Part shown: in pieces, positions 35,980 through 43,621 of the stretch
How positions within the stretch are numbered: the stretch's first letter is position 1
How the letters are laid out: every line of letters starts with the position of its first letter
Translations under genes and position numbers: made by a program
Notes under the pieces: generated by a model
Database searches by the model: none
What the model saw: only the letters and a program-made list of their open reading frames with translations
Told to the model about the DNA's origin: nothing
Origin: JAWKXU01 sp020446465
GTDB lineage: Bacteria; Pseudomonadota; Alphaproteobacteria; Sphingomonadales; Sphingomonadaceae
Assembly: GCA_041396845.1 (NCBI GenBank)
Contig: JAWKXU010000002.1
Coordinates: forward strand, 434,001-498,000
DNA: 64,000 nt
Reading direction: 5' to 3'

Positions 35980-36927
35980 GTGATCGAATTACGCCAGCTT
36001 CGCTATCTGATCGCGGCCGCGGAGGCAGGAAGTTTCAGCCGCGCGGCGCGTCTTCTCAACATCAAGCAGGCCACGCTCAGCCGGCATGTACTGGAAGTCG
36101 AAAGGCGGCTCGGAATAGTTCTCTTCGACCGAAAGACACGTGGCGCGACCCTGACGCCGAACGGCAGAACCTATCTGGAGACGGCCCAGCGGATCGTGAA
36201 CGAATTCGAGGAATTGAACCACTGGGTTCGTGCAACGAAGACCGGCCACGCCGGCCGGCTCGCAATTGGCTTTTACACCTCATTTTCAGCCGGAAATCTT
36301 CGTGCGACAGTCAGCGAGTTCGGCGAGCGGTTTCCCGATGTGAAGGTACGCGGCTTCGAGCGGGGCCGCGATATGCTGCTCGCGGGAATCGAGAACAGGT
36401 TGCTCGACATCGCGATCATGATCGGCGAGGCTCCTTATCGGGGACTGATGAGCCGCCCATTCTGGAGCGAGCGTATCCTCGTGGCGATGCCGGAAGGTCA
36501 TCCGCTTGCCGAGCGTGACCGGCTTCACTGGACCGACCTGACCGGCGAACGCTTCCTGCTGACGGCGCGCGATCCCGGTCCTGAAACGCGCAACCTGCTC
36601 TTGGGCAAGCTAGGAATGCCAGGCTACGCGCCCGAGATAGACATGGATGATGTGAGCCGCGACACAGTGCTCGGCGTCATCGCACTTGGCGGACGGATCT
36701 CGGTCGTCGCGGAATCCGCACTCGGCATTCAGGTGCCGAATGTGGTGTTCCGCGAAGTCCATGAAACCAACGGCCAAATGCGGATCGGCTATTCGGGCTA
36801 TTGGCGCGAGGATAATGAAAATCCCGTTCTACGCCGGTTCCTCGATTTCGTGGCCGTCCGCTATTCGCTGCCGCCCATCCCGGCGCGGACGCCATCGGCT
36901 CAACAATCGGGAGAGGAACAGTCATGA
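35980..36927 (+). CDS. LysR family transcriptional regulator
   Basis: This protein of 315 residues has an N-terminal winged HTH (LRQLRYLIAAAEAGSFSRAA; LNIKQATLSRHVLEVERRLG) and a substrate-binding domain with IGFYTSF, DIAIMIGEAP and DTVLGVIALGGRISVV. I prefer the GTG at 35980, giving MIELRQLRYL, over a TTG at 35968, because GAGAAAG precedes it. It overlaps the TrbK-alt gene by ATGA, so both are cotranscribed. LysR genes stand at this place in some sphingomonad ICE transfer regions. The target genes are unknown. Confidence 0.88.
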   Translation: MIELRQLRYLIAAAEAGSFSRAARLLNIKQATLSRHVLEVERRLGIVLFDRKTRGATLTPNGRTYLETAQRIVNEFEELNHWVRATKTGHAGRLAIGFYTSFSAGNLRATVSEFGERFPDVKVRGFERGRDMLLAGIENRLLDIAIMIGEAPYRGLMSRPFWSERILVAMPEGHPLAERDRLHWTDLTGERFLLTARDPGPETRNLLLGKLGMPGYAPEIDMDDVSRDTVLGVIALGGRISVVAESALGIQVPNVVFREVHETNGQMRIGYSGYWREDNENPVLRRFLDFVAVRYSLPPIPARTPSAQQSGEEQS

Positions 36928-37232
36928 CTCAAGGCAAGACACTCATCATCGCGCTCATCACGGTGGTCGTCGGATTTGGCGCCGGATTTGTATTGCGGCC
37001 TGTCATCGCACCCGCTCCGCAGACGGCAAGCATTCCAGCTTCGGCATCCATAGCTTCGGCTGCAACCGGACCACGCGGCAAGCAGTATTTCGCCGCCCAT
37101 CTCGACGAAGCGCGGCATGTCCAGGCGCAATGCGCGGAAGGAACGGTTCGCGGCGACGAATGCTTCAATGCCGAAATGGCAGCCGTGGAAGCAAACGGCA
37201 GGGCGCGGTCAAAGCGGTTCTTTGGCAATTGA
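36924..37232 (+). CDS. Small membrane protein, probable TrbK-alt entry-exclusion type
   Basis: This 102-residue protein has one N-terminal transmembrane segment (ITVVVGFGAGFVLRPVI), an Ala/Pro/Ser-rich linker and a C-terminal part with two Cys (AQCAEGTVRGDECFNAEMAA). The layout and the Cys pair resemble putative entry-exclusion TrbK-alt proteins of alphaproteobacterial conjugative elements. Its start overlaps the LysR stop. With DUF2274 and TrbI next to it, it belongs to the remains of a transfer region. The family call is from memory of the pattern. Confidence 0.6.
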   Translation: MTQGKTLIIALITVVVGFGAGFVLRPVIAPAPQTASIPASASIASAATGPRGKQYFAAHLDEARHVQAQCAEGTVRGDECFNAEMAAVEANGRARSKRFFGN

Positions 37233-37251
37233 GGCGGGATATAAGTCGCCG

Positions 37252-37473
37252 TCAGTTCGCTTGGGAACGATGCCGGCGAAAAGCCCGATCGGTCGCCATG
37301 AACCGGGCCAGCATCGGCGCGATCAGTTTTTCCGGCGGGACGGCATCGCCACCGGTCTCGGCCGCCAGCGCGGCAGCATAGGCGACAAGGTCGCGATGGA
37401 CGGTAGCCGGTAGTTCGACCGTGACCTTTACCGGCTTGTCGTCAACCAGCAGCCCAAGCTTCAGTTTCGTCAT
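37252..37473 (-). CDS. DUF2274 domain-containing protein
   Basis: This protein of 73 residues, MTKLKLGLLVDDKPVKVTVE at the start, matches the DUF2274 family usually encoded directly after trbI. It looks like a small ribbon-helix-helix-like protein (PVKVTVELPATVHRDLVAYA). Its function is unknown. It overlaps the trbI stop by 4 bp and ends near the convergent TrbK-alt gene. Confidence 0.8.
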   Translation of the reverse strand: MTKLKLGLLVDDKPVKVTVELPATVHRDLVAYAAALAAETGGDAVPPEKLIAPMLARFMATDRAFRRHRSQAN

Positions 37474-38443
37474 CGCGAGCCTCCCACCGGCTCCAATATG
37501 AGGTCGCGGGCCAGGATCACGCGCAAGGGATGCCCCGGCCGGACGGTCAGCGTGGGCTGCACGTTCAACTGCCGGTAGACGATCCGCTGGCCTGTCTGAT
37601 TGATAGTGCTTTGTGATCCTCGACGCAGCGCGCGAGTCAGATCGTCATCACTGTCCGCGCCCAACTCGGCGCCTACGCCAAGCAACGTCGAAATAGCCGC
37701 AGCCCGGAGCAGATTACCCCAGTGGTGGTTCACGCGGTCCTGCAAGCCGGCATAGCCCGCAGTGTCCGCGCCGGGCTGGCGCTCAAGGTTGATCGAGCGG
37801 CCGTTCGGCAGGATGAGCCGATCCCAGGCCAGTAGGACACGGGTCTGCCCGGCGGCGATGTCGCTGTCATATTCGCCGATCAGTCGGGAGCCTTGCGGAA
37901 TGAGCAGAATGCGCCCCGTTGGACTGTCATAGACATTCGCGGTCACCTGCGCGGTGATCTGGCCGGGGAGGTCGGAACGAATGCCGGTGATGAGCGCGGC
38001 CGGAATGATGCTGCCGGCCTGAAGGAGATTGGGCGATGGAAGCCCGGTCAGCCGTTCGGTGCTCACCGTTCGCCGGCCGGATGCCTGCTGCAGAAATCCA
38101 CGCTTGGCTGCCTGGTCACCTTGCGGTGCGACTTCTCCCTGATCGGCCGGTGTCTGTGCCGTGAGATCAGGCAAGACCGGCAGCGACGAAGTCGCGGCGG
38201 CTCCTCCCACAGACCCACCACCAGGAAAGACAGTGCTGGTCCGGGCGGCATCACGCTCCTGTGCGGCGCGCTGGCGTGCGGCTTCTTCGGCCTGCGCGCG
38301 CGGATCGGGCTGCGCGCCGACCGGCGGCACAGGCACATTCTCGCCGCGCTCGCGCGCCGCGACGATGGGGCCGCCGAGATCGCCGGGCAGCGGTTCGCCG
38401 AGCCTGGGCACATCGCCATAGTCCTTCGGTCCTGACGTGATGG
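37470..38443 (-). pseudogene. trbI: Conjugal transfer protein TrbI (VirB10-like), N-terminus cut off by IS21
   Basis: The readable part starts SGPKDYGDVPRLGEPLPGDL at the IS21 border and holds the VirB10/TrbI C-terminal domain: AGSIIPAALITGIRSDLPGQ, VYDSPTGRILLIPQGSRLIG, LLAWDRLILPNGRSI. It ends RDLILEPVGGSR. TrbI spans the envelope in mating-type type IV secretion. The cytoplasmic part and the inner-membrane helix are missing, and the sequence on the other side of the IS does not supply them. The upstream transfer genes are absent, so the island can hardly conjugate alone. Confidence 0.88.
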
Positions 38444-39264
38444 TGTTGATTTCCGCTGATTTCGGCTTTGGTCAAGAGTTGCGTTGTCTCCTTTTTCGGT
38501 TTGCCGTTTGCGGCGGAAGCCTTGAAGCGGAAGCTGTCGTTTCCGGTTTCGAGGATGTGGCAATGGTGGGTTAGCCGGTCGAGCAGGGCCGTGGTCATCT
38601 TGGCATCGCCGAACACGCTGGCCCATTCGGAGAAGCTGAGGTTGGTGGTGATGACGACGCTGGTGCGCTCGTAAAGCTTGCTGAGCAGATGGAACAGCAA
38701 GGCTCCGCCTGACGGGCTGAACGGCAGATATCCCAGCTCATCGAGGATCACGAGATCGAGACGCAGCAGGCGTTCGGCGAGTTGCCCTGCCTTGTTCAGC
38801 ACCTTTTCCTGTTCCAGCGCGTTGACCAGATCGACGGTCGAGAAGAAGCGCACCTTCTTGCGGTGGTGCTCGACAGCCTGCACGCCCAGCGCCGTGGCGA
38901 CATGGGTCTTGCCCGTGCCGGGCCCGCCGATCAGGACGACGTTGTGTGCGTCATCGATAAACTCACCGCGATGAAGCTGGCGGATCATGGCCTCGTTCGC
39001 TTCGCTGGAGGCAAAATCGAAGGTGGCCAGATCCTTGTAGGCCGGGAACCTTGCTGCCTTCATCTGGTAGGCGATCGAGCGGACCTCGCGTTCGGCCACC
39101 TCGGCCTTGAGCAGCCCAGAGAGGATCGGCACCGCCGCGCTGAACGCGGGCGCGCCCTGTTCGATGAGATCGCCGGCGGCCTGGGCCATGCCGTACATCT
39201 TCAGGCCGCGCAGCATTACCACCACGGCAGCGCTGGCCGGATCATGACGCCCAAGACTACTCAT
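38444..39264 (-). CDS. istB: IS21 helper ATPase IstB
   Basis: This reading frame of about 273 codons inside the IS has the P-loop GGPGTGKTH, Walker B-like LDLVILDELGYLP and the sensor region SVVITTNLSFSEW. IstB is an AAA+ ATPase that assists IstA in transposition. It overlaps the istA stop by 4 bp. The frame reaches the IS terminus without a stop codon and continues into trbI sequence, giving a tail of foreign residues (to about 38251). Confidence 0.88.
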
Positions 39265-40780
39265 GCGCGCACCTCCTTGCCGCGCAAGGCATCGTAGCGG
39301 GCGACATTGGCTTTGGGTTCACGGCGCAGCGTCAGCGCCTGCGGGGCATCGATCCTCGGTGGGTTCCCGTCCTTGCCATCGATCAGCCTGTGCAGCACGT
39401 TCAGGATATGGGTCTTGGTGGGAACACCTGCTTCCAACGCCAGCTCGACAGCACACAGCACTGCCCGCTCATCGTGGTGCAGAACCAGCGAGAGGATATC
39501 GACCATCTCCCTGTCGCCGCCGGGGTGCCTGAGAAGATGCGTCTGCAGCTGCCGGAACGCTTCAGGCATCTCGGTAAAGGGGGGCGCCATTGCGCAGGGC
39601 TCCGGGCTTGCGCTGGATCACTGCCAGATAGTGCCGCCAGTCATAAACCGTCTGCCCCCGCAGGTGATGCGCCCGGGTGATAATGCGCTGATGTTCGCAC
39701 AGGACCCGGCCTTCGGCGGCAACGACGATCCGGTCAGGGTATATCCGCAGACTTACGGGCCGGTTGGCGAAGGAGGCTGGCACGCTGTAACGGTGGCGCT
39801 CGAAGTGAACCAGACAGGTCGGCGATACCCGCTTGGTATGCTCGACAAAGCCATCGAAGGGGCGCCCCATCTCCATCAGGCTGGCGAGCTCGGCGGCATG
39901 CACATCGGCGACCGTGCCAGGCAATGTGCCGTGCTGGACCTGGCTCCATTGCTCGATGCAGCGTTCCTCCAGCCACGCATTGAGCGCTTCCAGATCGGGA
40001 AAGGCCGGCATCTTCTGCCACAGGCGCCGCCGGGCATCCTGGACGTTCTTCTCGACCTGGCCTTTCTCCCACCCGGAAGCCGGGTTGCAGAACTCGGGTT
40101 CGAACAGATAGTGGCTGGCCATGGCGGCAAAGCGGGCGTTGACCTGCCGGACTTTACCTGCGCCGATCCGGTCAACGGCGGTCTTCATGTTATCAAAGAT
40201 CCCCGCCGGGGCACGCCGCCCAATACCCGGAATGCCTGTGTCAGCGCATCGAACAGCATCTCGTGCGTCTGCAGCGGATAGGCCCTGACGATGAACGCCT
40301 TGCTGTGCGACAGCTTGGTATGCGCAGCCTGCAGCTTTACCGTTCGCCGGCAACAACCGCCCAGTCTTCGCTCCAGTCGAACTGGAACGCTTCGCCCGGC
40401 GCAAATACCAGCGGCACAAAGGTCCCGCGCCCGCTGGTCTGCTGCTCGTACTGTAACTGCGCTTTCCACTTGCGTGCGAACGCCGCCACGCGCCCGTAGG
40501 ATCCGTCAAAACCCAGCTCCACCAGATCGGCATGCATCTGCTTCACCGTGCGGCGTTGCTTGCGTGACTTGCCAGCCTCGATCCGCAGCCAGCCTGACAG
40601 CTTATCGGCATACGGGTCCAGCTTGCTCGGTCGATCGGGAACCTTGAACACTGGTTCCACCTCGCCGCTGCGCAGATATTTGCGGATCGTGTTACGCGAC
40701 AGTCCTGTGCGCCGCCCTATCTCCCGGATCGGCAGCTTGTCGCGAAAACGCCAGCGCCGGATCACACTCAGTAAATCCAT
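39261..40780 (-). pseudogene. istA: IS21 transposase IstA, at least three frameshifts
   Basis: The start at 40780 (MDLLSVIRRWRFRDKLPIRE) leads through an HTH (REIGRRTGLSRNTIRKYLRS) and the first Asp of the DDE site (EAFQFDWSEDW). The frame breaks near 40338, again near 40190 (PRRGSL then IFDNMKTAVDR), and near 39590, where the C-terminus APPFTEMPEAFRQLQ is in another frame. The remaining blocks match IstA in order. The element should therefore be unable to move on its own. Confidence 0.88.
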
Positions 40781-40962
40781 CTCGATCACTCCATGTCGCC
40801 TCCAATCCAAAGATCGGAAGCCGTTCAAACATGGGTCAAATCTCAATGAAAATTATCTCCCCTCCCGGGTCAAATCTCACCGGAAATCAACACCTGGCAC
40901 CCAGAAATACATGGTCGTGCGTAAACGGGGCCCTCTCGTCGTGCCGATTCAATTGTAATCCC

Positions 40963-41238
40963 TCATTTCGAATAGCGACGCACGGCAGTGATCAGTTCTT
41001 CTGCACCTGCGGCCCTTTCATCTTCGCTGAGATCAGGCCGGGCGACATGCTCGCGCACATGATCTTCGATCAGTTCATCCATGAGGCCGCCCACCGCTCC
41101 CCGCACGCCGGCGACCTGATGAAGTACAACCGCACACCCAGCTTCTCCGGCAATGGCTTTCTCGATAGCGGCCACTTGGCCGGCGATCCTCCGGACTCGG
41201 GCGAGAAGCTGATCTTGATTCGAGATTGTGTGCGCCAT
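40963..41238 (-). CDS. RcnR/FrmR family metal- or formaldehyde-sensing repressor
   Basis: This protein of 91 residues is an all-helical CsoR-superfamily repressor. It starts MAHTISNQDQLLARVRRIAG and has His3, Cys35, His60 and His64, the same set that binds Ni/Co in RcnR. The family represses an efflux gene until metal binds. No RcnA-type exporter follows; downstream the sequence runs into an IS21 element, so its target may have been deleted. A C-rich operator-like site lies directly upstream. Confidence 0.88.
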   Translation of the reverse strand: MAHTISNQDQLLARVRRIAGQVAAIEKAIAGEAGCAVVLHQVAGVRGAVGGLMDELIEDHVREHVARPDLSEDERAAGAEELITAVRRYSK

Positions 41239-41241
41239 AGC

Positions 41242-41256
41242 ATACCCCCCTATACT
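41242..41256 (-). promoter_or_regulatory. C/G-tract operator candidate overlapping the ribosome site of the RcnR-type gene
   Basis: ATACCCCCCTATACT lies 3 bases before the start codon of the RcnR-type gene. CsoR/RcnR-family operators are G/C tracts flanked by A/T repeats, as seen here. In the gene's sense the G6 run also sits at ribosome-binding distance (6 bases) from the ATG. Confidence 0.55.
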
Positions 41257-41354
41257 ATAATTGAATGAAAAAAAAGCGATCACCGTAAGGATCGGGTTGC
41301 GGCACGAATGGATGGAAAGACGCTCCGCCCGTTGGGGCGGAGTGTCGTCGCCCG

Positions 41355-41654
41355 TCAGCGAGACCAGATGAGGGCGTATTCTCCGGCGGTGTCGGTCTCG
41401 GACAGCGTGGCATAGACCGGAGCCGGGAAGCTCGGATCGTCCAGCTTGACCGAGATATAGTCGCGGCCTTCGCGACTGGTCTTCTTCCAGGCGGCGCCGA
41501 TGTCGAGATCGCCGGTACTGACGCGAAAGTCGGGAGACTTCTCGCCGTCCTTGTCGACGGGGCAGAGAATTGCCTGGGTGTTGAGAGTGAGCGTCCTGAT
41601 GGTGCCGCCCAGTTCGCCGCTGTCGTTGGCGGTGAAGGTGCCGATGGTAGCCAT
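41355..41654 (-). CDS. DUF736 domain-containing protein
   Basis: This protein of 99 residues begins MATIGTFTANDSGELGGTIR and ends GEYALIWSR, the typical DUF736 pattern, with DFRVSTGDLDIGAAWKK in the middle. DUF736 genes are widespread on alphaproteobacterial ICEs and plasmids. The function is unknown. GAAAGGAC lies before the ATG. It marks this part of the island as an ICE backbone. Confidence 0.88.
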   Translation of the reverse strand: MATIGTFTANDSGELGGTIRTLTLNTQAILCPVDKDGEKSPDFRVSTGDLDIGAAWKKTSREGRDYISVKLDDPSFPAPVYATLSETDTAGEYALIWSR

Positions 41655-42027
41655 GTCGTAAGTCCTTTCGTGTTGCTCGGACCGCGCCCATCGCGGCCTC
41701 GATGGCGGTTCAAGGGACCGGAGCGATCGACGACGCATCCCAAAGGGACCGCAGCGAAGCGGAGGATGGCGGGAAGCCGCTTTTTTATTTCGCGATGCAA
41801 AGCCGACAGGCGGCGGAAAAAAGCTGCGCCCGTCATTGCGGCATAGCAGATCGGGCGAAGCCTTCTCCGGTCAGACCAGCCATGAGAGAGGCCGTGTGGG
41901 TGTGGTTCTGACGGCAGGGAACAGAGAATGCAGGTGTGCGATCGGAATCCCTAAGCCACAGATGCAGGTGTTTCGGCACCTGCCGAACAGAACGCTCTCC
42001 ATACCACACAAGGGCAAATTGAGCGCC
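41655..42027. other. Intergenic region, with a terminator-like hairpin
   Basis: No gene is recognisable in these 373 bp. A small inverted repeat (CCATCG/CGATGG) lies in the DUF736 leader near 41690. AAGCGG at 41757-41762 pairs with CCGCTT at 41777-41782 and is followed by a T run, like a Rho-independent terminator on the plus strand, although no plus-strand gene precedes it. Confidence 0.4.
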
Positions 42028-42672
42028 TCAGGTGGCCGCGCGTGCCCTACTTCCCGAAAGTCCCCGCAATTCAGACCGCGCCTGCCGGACGATCTGCCAG
42101 CCGCCGCTGACACCAAGACTGGCGAGGATCATGGCAACGGCGATATCGGGCCAGGCGGTACCCGTGCCGAACACGCCGAGCGCGGCGGCGACCACGGCCA
42201 CATTGCCGATCGCGTCATTGCGCGAGCAGATCCATACCGACCTGCGGTTGGCGTCGCCCTCGCGGTGCCGCCACAGCATGATCGCGCAAGCAAGATTGGC
42301 GATGAACGCCAGCACGCCGATAATGCCCATCGTCTCAGCTCGGGGAAGTGTGCCTGCAATCGCCATCCATGCGGTGCTGCCGAGAATCCACAGACCGAGC
42401 AGGAGCAGCGAGGCGCCCTTGAGCCATGCGGCCCGCGCGCGCCATTGCAGTGCCATGCCGGCAACGCCGAGGCTGATCGCATAGTTGGCGGCATCCCCGA
42501 GAAAGTCGAGCGCGTCGGCCTTGAGCGATGCCGAATGCGCCGCAACCCCCGCCACCATCTCGACACCGAACATTCCGGCATTAATGGCAAGCACGATCCA
42601 CAGCACCCGCCGCCATGCCTTGTCCTCGGTCGGTGCAGTCGTTTCACAACCGCCGCAGCATCCGCCTGCCAT
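42028..42672 (-). CDS. Cation diffusion facilitator (CDF) type metal transporter
   Basis: This protein of 214 residues opens with a Cys-rich stretch (MAGGCCGGCETT) and then carries about six membrane helices: VLWIVLAINAGMFGVEMVAG, a second helix with SLKADALDFLGD (the metal-binding Asp pair), and a later helix pair with CSRNDAIGNVAVV, where His is replaced by Asn relative to HxxxD. The cytoplasmic C-terminal domain is short. CDF pumps export Zn, Co or related ions against protons. It is divergent from a MerR regulator, with a MerR-type operator between them, so it is probably metal-induced. Start 42672 follows GAGGTAACG. Confidence 0.82.
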   Translation of the reverse strand: MAGGCCGGCETTAPTEDKAWRRVLWIVLAINAGMFGVEMVAGVAAHSASLKADALDFLGDAANYAISLGVAGMALQWRARAAWLKGASLLLLGLWILGSTAWMAIAGTLPRAETMGIIGVLAFIANLACAIMLWRHREGDANRRSVWICSRNDAIGNVAVVAAALGVFGTGTAWPDIAVAMILASLGVSGGWQIVRQARSELRGLSGSRARAAT

Positions 42673-42712
42673 ATCCGTTACCTCGATTCTTCCGATGCGA
42701 CCGCCTATATGC

Positions 42713-42733
42713 ACCCTGTAGCAACTACAGGGT
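42713..42733 (-). promoter_or_regulatory. MerR-type operator in the promoter of the CDF gene
   Basis: ACCCTGTAG at 42713-42721 and CTACAGGGT at 42725-42733 form a perfect 9-bp dyad around CAA. On the minus strand TTGACC (-35) overlaps one arm, and CATATA (-10) lies 19 bases on. This over-long spacer is the mark of MerR-activated promoters. The same site would also repress the merR gene that starts at 42741. Confidence 0.82.
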
Positions 42734-42740
42734 CAAGGGC

Positions 42741-43157
42741 ATGGCATTCACGATCGGCGAACTGGGCAAGGCGACGGGCACCAAGGTCGAAACGATCCGC
42801 TATTACGAGCGGATCGGATTGCTGGCGAAGCCTGAACGAACTTCGGGCAATTACCGCTCCTATGGGAAGGCGGAACTGGGCCGGCTCTCATTCATTCGCC
42901 GGGCACGCGATCTCGGCTTCCCGCTCGACCAGGTGCGGGCGTTGCTGTCACTGTCGGATGATCGGTCACGCGATTGCGCCACGGTCGATGCCTTGGCCCG
43001 CGATCACCTTGCCGAGGTCGAGCGCAAGATCGCCGATCTGACTGCGCTTCGTAGCGAGCTGTCGGCATTACTCGACTCCTGCAAGGGCGGCACGGTCGGG
43101 GATTGCCGGATCATCGAGGCGCTCGCACCGCCTGCCACTTCAGGAGAGACCCTGTGA
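42741..43157 (+). CDS. MerR family metal-responsive regulator
   Basis: This protein of 138 residues has the MerR winged HTH (FTIGELGKATGTKVETIRYY, then GNYRSYGKAELGRLSFIRRA), the dimer helix, and a metal-loop region with Cys at RDCATVDALA, SCKGGTVGDC. The three Cys resemble the CadR/PbrR/ZntR group. It probably binds the perfect dyad at 42713 and activates the divergent CDF exporter on metal binding. The stop overlaps the YnfA start. Confidence 0.87.
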   Translation: MAFTIGELGKATGTKVETIRYYERIGLLAKPERTSGNYRSYGKAELGRLSFIRRARDLGFPLDQVRALLSLSDDRSRDCATVDALARDHLAEVERKIADLTALRSELSALLDSCKGGTVGDCRIIEALAPPATSGETL

Positions 43158-43483
43158 ACCTCACACCGTTCGCCTATCTCGGCGCAGCCTTGGCCGAGAT
43201 CGCAGGATGCTTCTCCTTCTGGGCATGGCTGCGGCTCGGCAAGTCACCATTCTGGCTTGTCCCGGGCATGATCTCGCTCGCCTTGTTCGCGTGGTTGCTA
43301 ACCCTGGTCGACAGCGATGCGGCGGGACGTACCTATGCTGCCTATGGCGGCGTCTATATTGCTGCCTCACTGGGCTGGCTGTGGGCGATTGAAGGGCTGC
43401 GCCCCGATCGATGGGATATTACCGGTGCCTCCGTCTGTCTTGTTGGAGCGGCCATTATCCTGCTTGGTCCCCGTTCGATTTGA
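43154..43483 (+). CDS. YnfA family (UPF0060) membrane protein
   Basis: This protein of 109 residues has four predicted membrane helices and the family signature EIAGCFSFWAWLRLGKSPFW, then AYGGVYIAASLGWLWAIEGL and RWDITGASVCLVGAAIILLG. YnfA proteins are SMR-like and proposed as small exporters. A GTG start at 43154 overlaps the merR stop (GTGA), so the two are cotranslated. A strong terminator follows. Confidence 0.9.
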   Translation: MNLTPFAYLGAALAEIAGCFSFWAWLRLGKSPFWLVPGMISLALFAWLLTLVDSDAAGRTYAAYGGVYIAASLGWLWAIEGLRPDRWDITGASVCLVGAAIILLGPRSI

Positions 43484-43534
43484 ACTGCCGAGCCGGGTAA
43501 ATTCTCAGCGGCGTCGATCCGACGCATAACAATA

Positions 43535-43560
43535 CGGCCGCGCCCGATGGGGCGCGGCCG
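43535..43560. terminator. Strong GC-rich hairpin between convergent YnfA and ParB-like genes
   Basis: CGGCCGCGCCC at 43535-43545 pairs perfectly with GGGCGCGGCCG at 43550-43560 around a 4-base loop, followed by CAATTTT. It probably terminates the merR-ynfA transcript. Confidence 0.8.
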
Positions 43561-43621
43561 CAATTTTCAGCAGGTGTCAAATGAAGGCCGGGACCGCTCA
43601 GGCGGCCCCGGCTTCATGCCG

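Larger units (their letters stand above)
38444..40892 (-). mobile_element. IS21 family insertion sequence (istA decayed, istB open)
   Basis: The 2449-bp element ends in TGTTGATTTCCG at 38444 and CGGAAATCAACA at 40892, with multiple internal copies of the AGATTTGACCC box near the istA end. It encodes istA and istB on the minus strand. I find no target duplication: GACGTGATGG on the left does not match CCTGGCACCC on the right. The left side truncates trbI, while the right side joins unrelated sequence. Confidence 0.9.

Noticed and set aside
38251..38443. C-terminal tail of the istB frame beyond the IS
   Set aside because: It is antisense-like, out-of-frame trbI sequence, rich in Arg and Ala; read-through only.
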